A program made the translations under genes and the position numbers. A DNA stretch of 64,000 nt from CAZBRS01 sp964494475 (lineage in GTDB: Bacteria > Myxococcota_A > UBA9042 > CAZBRS01): the NCBI GenBank assembly GCA_964494475.1, contig CAZBRS010000007.1:53966-117965 (forward strand), written 5' to 3'. The first letter of the stretch is position 1. Every line of letters begins with the position of its first letter. Positions 61,675-64,000 of this stretch are shown here, piece after piece. Below the pieces are notes generated by a model. It was not told where the DNA came from and made no database searches. It saw only the letters and a program-made list of their open reading frames with translations.

Positions 61675-63282
61675 ATGACATCGAGAAGTGGCTATCATGT
61701 GATTCTCTTCCTGGCGGTCATCCTGGTCGCGTGCTCCGGCGGAAGCGGCAACGGCGCAGACTCGCTGGACTCGGTTGGGGGCGAGGTCGGTGTTGACGTG
61801 CCGCTAGGTGACACGCCGAACGATCCGGGCTCCGACACCGCCGCGGATGGTATGGCCGACGCGGTCGAGACCGTCGACGACACGACCCAGCCGGCCAACC
61901 CCGGCGTCTATCAGCCCGACGAGAAGCCCTTCGGCATCGGCTACGACGAGTGGGCCGCGAAGTGGTGGCAGTGGGCCCTATCCATCTCGCTGTCTGATAA
62001 CCCCATCGAAGGTGGAAACTGCGCCATCGGGCAGTCGGGTGACGTGTGGTTCCTGGCCGGTACGAGCGGGGGTACGCCCGTGACGCGTTCCTGCTCCATC
62101 CCAGAGGGAAAGGCGATCTTTTTTCCGATTTGGAATGGCATCTGCCTGTCGTGCCCTGGTGCCGTACCGGACGATCCGATTGGCGAATGCTCCACGGCCG
62201 GACCCGAGAATATCACGTCGTGTCTGGCTGGGTACTACGATGTCCCGGTCGACCTGATCGCCGAAGTGGATGGAGTCGCACAGGAAGGGTTGACCGCGTA
62301 CCGCGGAACGGCCGATTCCTTCAAGGTCCACTACAAGGGAAAGGACTTCTCCTGGTACTCCTATCCGGATCTCAACTACGATTGCGCCTTACCCTGGGAA
62401 GAAGGCAACCCTTGCGGGATGCCCGCCGGCGAGGAAAAAGACGCGACCGCTACGGGATACTGGCTCATGTTGAAGCCGCTTTCGCCGGGGCCTCACGTGC
62501 TTCGTTTCGCGGGGCAGGAGGGAGAAGGAGCGGAGGCTGTGAAGCTCGAAGTTACCTACAACCTAACAATCGAAGCGACGCAGCCCGGAAATCCGGGAGT
62601 GGCAGCCCCAGACGGCGCGGTCTTCGGCAAGACCTACGACGAATGGGTGGCGGCCTGGTGGCAATACGCCATGTCGATTCCGTTCGCGACCAACCCGATC
62701 GAAAACGGCGCGTGCGAACAGGGCCAGAGCGGAGACGTCTGGTTCCTGGCGGGAAGCTCGGCGACCGACAACGGGCACCCGGTCGTCCGCACGTGCAACG
62801 TTCCGAACGGAAAGGGCCTGTTCTTCCCCCTGTTGAACTCCATGTGCTACAGTTGCCCCGAGATATACGGTCCTGAAGACTGCGCGCTAGCGACGGCAGA
62901 CGGGATACTCGACTGTTTCACGGGATTCTACGAACAAGCATACGAGTTGTTTGCTACGCTCGACGGTCGCGAGATCGGCGGGTTGACCAGCTATCAGGGA
63001 GACAGCCCCAGCTTCGAGGTGACCTACACGTCCGAGGAGCCGAGCTGGCAGTACGACCCGGCCTCGGGTACCGACTGCCTGCTTCCGTGGGCCGAAGGGA
63101 ACGTTTGCGGCGTCGAGGTCGGAAAGCCGAAGCTCGTGCACGGCATCGGCTACTGGCTCATGCTGGAACCGCTGGCTCCGGGTCCGCACGTCCTGCATTT
63201 CCGGGGTGGCTTCGAGGCCATTCAGTTCTCGACCGACGTCACGTACGTGCTCAACGTGGCCGGGCCCGCCGGAGGCCAGTAG
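61675..63282 (+). CDS. Lipoprotein with two tandem WWQW-containing domains
   Basis: A 535-residue secreted lipoprotein. Signal peptide ends FLAVILVAC, then a Gly/Asp-rich stalk (SVGGEVGVDVPLGDTPNDPG). Two copies of a ~220-residue domain follow. Copy 1 begins near residue 77 (EKPFGIGYDEWAAKWWQWAL) and copy 2 near residue 312 (GAVFGKTYDEWVAAWWQYAM). Each also has C..GQSGDVWFLAG, KA/GLFFP..N..C..CP, LPW.EGN.CG and GYWLML.PL.PGPH. Base composition is visibly less GC-rich than the neighbours. Function unknown. The cysteine pairs suggest an extracellular location. Confidence 0.78.
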   Translation: MTSRSGYHVILFLAVILVACSGGSGNGADSLDSVGGEVGVDVPLGDTPNDPGSDTAADGMADAVETVDDTTQPANPGVYQPDEKPFGIGYDEWAAKWWQWALSISLSDNPIEGGNCAIGQSGDVWFLAGTSGGTPVTRSCSIPEGKAIFFPIWNGICLSCPGAVPDDPIGECSTAGPENITSCLAGYYDVPVDLIAEVDGVAQEGLTAYRGTADSFKVHYKGKDFSWYSYPDLNYDCALPWEEGNPCGMPAGEEKDATATGYWLMLKPLSPGPHVLRFAGQEGEGAEAVKLEVTYNLTIEATQPGNPGVAAPDGAVFGKTYDEWVAAWWQYAMSIPFATNPIENGACEQGQSGDVWFLAGSSATDNGHPVVRTCNVPNGKGLFFPLLNSMCYSCPEIYGPEDCALATADGILDCFTGFYEQAYELFATLDGREIGGLTSYQGDSPSFEVTYTSEEPSWQYDPASGTDCLLPWAEGNVCGVEVGKPKLVHGIGYWLMLEPLAPGPHVLHFRGGFEAIQFSTDVTYVLNVAGPAGGQ

Positions 63283-63310
63283 CCAGCCCACCCGAGCACC
63301 AGCCCCGGGC

Positions 63311-64000
63311 TCAGGGCTTCACGCTCCGGACCAGCCGGAACCCTATGGATTTCTTTCGATTGGCAGGAAGATCGACGGCGCGATACGAGGCCGTGGACAC
63401 CCCGGCACCCGACAGATAGGCGCCCCCGCGCACGGGTCGTGGCTCAGCCGCTGACACTCCGGAAGGATCGACCACGGGCGCCGCGACGGTGCCAGCGTCG
63501 TACTCGTCCTTCGGATCCCAACACCACTCCGCCACGTTGCCGGCCATGTCGTACAGCCCCCAGGCGTTGGCTTCGCGGGCCTTTACCGGATGTGGGACGT
63601 CGAACGCATTGCCGCAGTACCACCCCATCTGCTCCAGGTTCGGGTCGGCGCACGCCGCGTTCGTGATGGTCCCATCGTTCCCCGCGCTCGGGTAGAATGC
63701 CGTAAGGCTGGTGGCTCGGTAGGCGTATTCCCATTCGGCCTCGGTCGGCAGCCTGTACCCGATGCACGCGTACGGCGTGGCCGCGCCATTCAACGTCACC
63801 GTCGCGCTCTTGATCCCCCCGAGGGTCGCATCCATGCAGAACGCCTCGGACGGACTGCTCGGATTCGCCCCTTTTGCGCACGTAACGACCGCGAACGCGT
63901 AGCACGTCGGCAGGCCATGAGCGATGGACAAGGCGTTCGCGAACGCGAGCGCGTCGAACCACGAGACCCCCTCTACGGGACAGTCGTCGCCGCAGGCGAG
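63311..64000 (-). CDS. Formylglycine-generating-enzyme-like (SUMF1/FGE-sulfatase) protein, 5' end outside the window
   Basis: At least 230 residues of an FGE-sulfatase/SUMF1-fold domain, open at the right edge. Family segments, N to C: CPVEGVSWFDALAFANALS (at the edge), GYRLPTEAEWEYAYRA, NAWGLYDMAGNVAEWCWD and PRPVRGGAYLSGAGVSTASY, ending IGFRLVRS. This fold covers true formylglycine-generating enzymes and C-type-lectin-like proteins such as EgtB and surface proteins. Many cysteines (CIGYRLP, CADPN, WYCGN) hint at a secreted version. The start and any signal peptide lie beyond base 64000. Confidence 0.88.
   Translation of the reverse strand, partial: LACGDDCPVEGVSWFDALAFANALSIAHGLPTCYAFAVVTCAKGANPSSPSEAFCMDATLGGIKSATVTLNGAATPYACIGYRLPTEAEWEYAYRATSLTAFYPSAGNDGTITNAACADPNLEQMGWYCGNAFDVPHPVKAREANAWGLYDMAGNVAEWCWDPKDEYDAGTVAAPVVDPSGVSAAEPRPVRGGAYLSGAGVSTASYRAVDLPANRKKSIGFRLVRSVKP

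Noticed and set aside
61499..61681. Small minus-strand frame with several cysteines
   Set aside because: It is antisense to the broken lipoprotein tail; the cysteines mirror the sense-strand pattern.

Overview
The window is a GC-rich chromosomal segment of a Gram-negative bacterium with an outer membrane. Its content points to the Myxococcota or former Deltaproteobacteria: lipoproteins with CDDGDxCT-type cysteine repeats and Asp/Pro/Val-rich spacers, DUF2330 proteins, myxobacterial-type pilin head domains, tandem PilZ domains, and promoter -10 boxes of the TACNNT/TANNNT kind. This assignment is inferred from gene content; no rRNA or tRNA gene is present. I see no phage, insertion sequence or CRISPR array. 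About 54 genes are supported.

Region by region. 1-4831: the end of a respiratory formate dehydrogenase operon (catalytic subunit cut by the window start, four-cluster Fe-S subunit, NrfD/HybB-type membrane subunit, FdhE). 4828-8653: an ExbB/ExbD/TonB-like energy-transduction operon followed by a GT39-like membrane protein. 8675-14449: a DUF2330 protein, a Phd/ParE toxin-antitoxin pair with an operator laid over its promoter, class II aldolase, a cysteine-repeat lipoprotein and a GtrA protein. 14545-23486: a VWA-type lipoprotein, then GH57 glycosidase, galT, a Lon-like protease and a CPBP protease. 23499-31785: a small membrane protein, Bcp peroxiredoxin, YceI, L-2-hydroxyglutarate oxidase, SfsA, a divergent transsulfuration pair (cystathionine beta-synthase and a gamma-synthase/lyase), DUF302 and an M29-like peptidase. 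31812-39885: lipoproteins, PilZ, a stand-alone NFACT-R protein coupled to a GH13 amylase lipoprotein, a ferritin-like protein, a PHP-domain lipoprotein and a methyltransferase. 39925-44538: an ATP-grasp/GNAT pair and two APC transporters. 44637-52660: a second PHP lipoprotein divergent from a coupled trio (cysteine-repeat lipoprotein, YhhQ-type transporter, lipase-like lipoprotein). 52990-64000: envelope proteins, including a barrel plus DUF2330 pair, a lipoprotein with two pilin-head-like domains, a tandem-domain WWQW lipoprotein and an incomplete formylglycine-generating-enzyme-like protein.

Two themes stand out. First, about thirteen intact or broken lipoprotein genes, many with long acidic stalks, suggest a richly decorated outer surface. 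Second, several families of small palindromic repeats lie between genes; one supplies a stop codon and another sits in frame inside an acetyltransferase gene. Many adjacent genes overlap by 4 nt (ATGA/GTGA/TTGA), so translational coupling is common.
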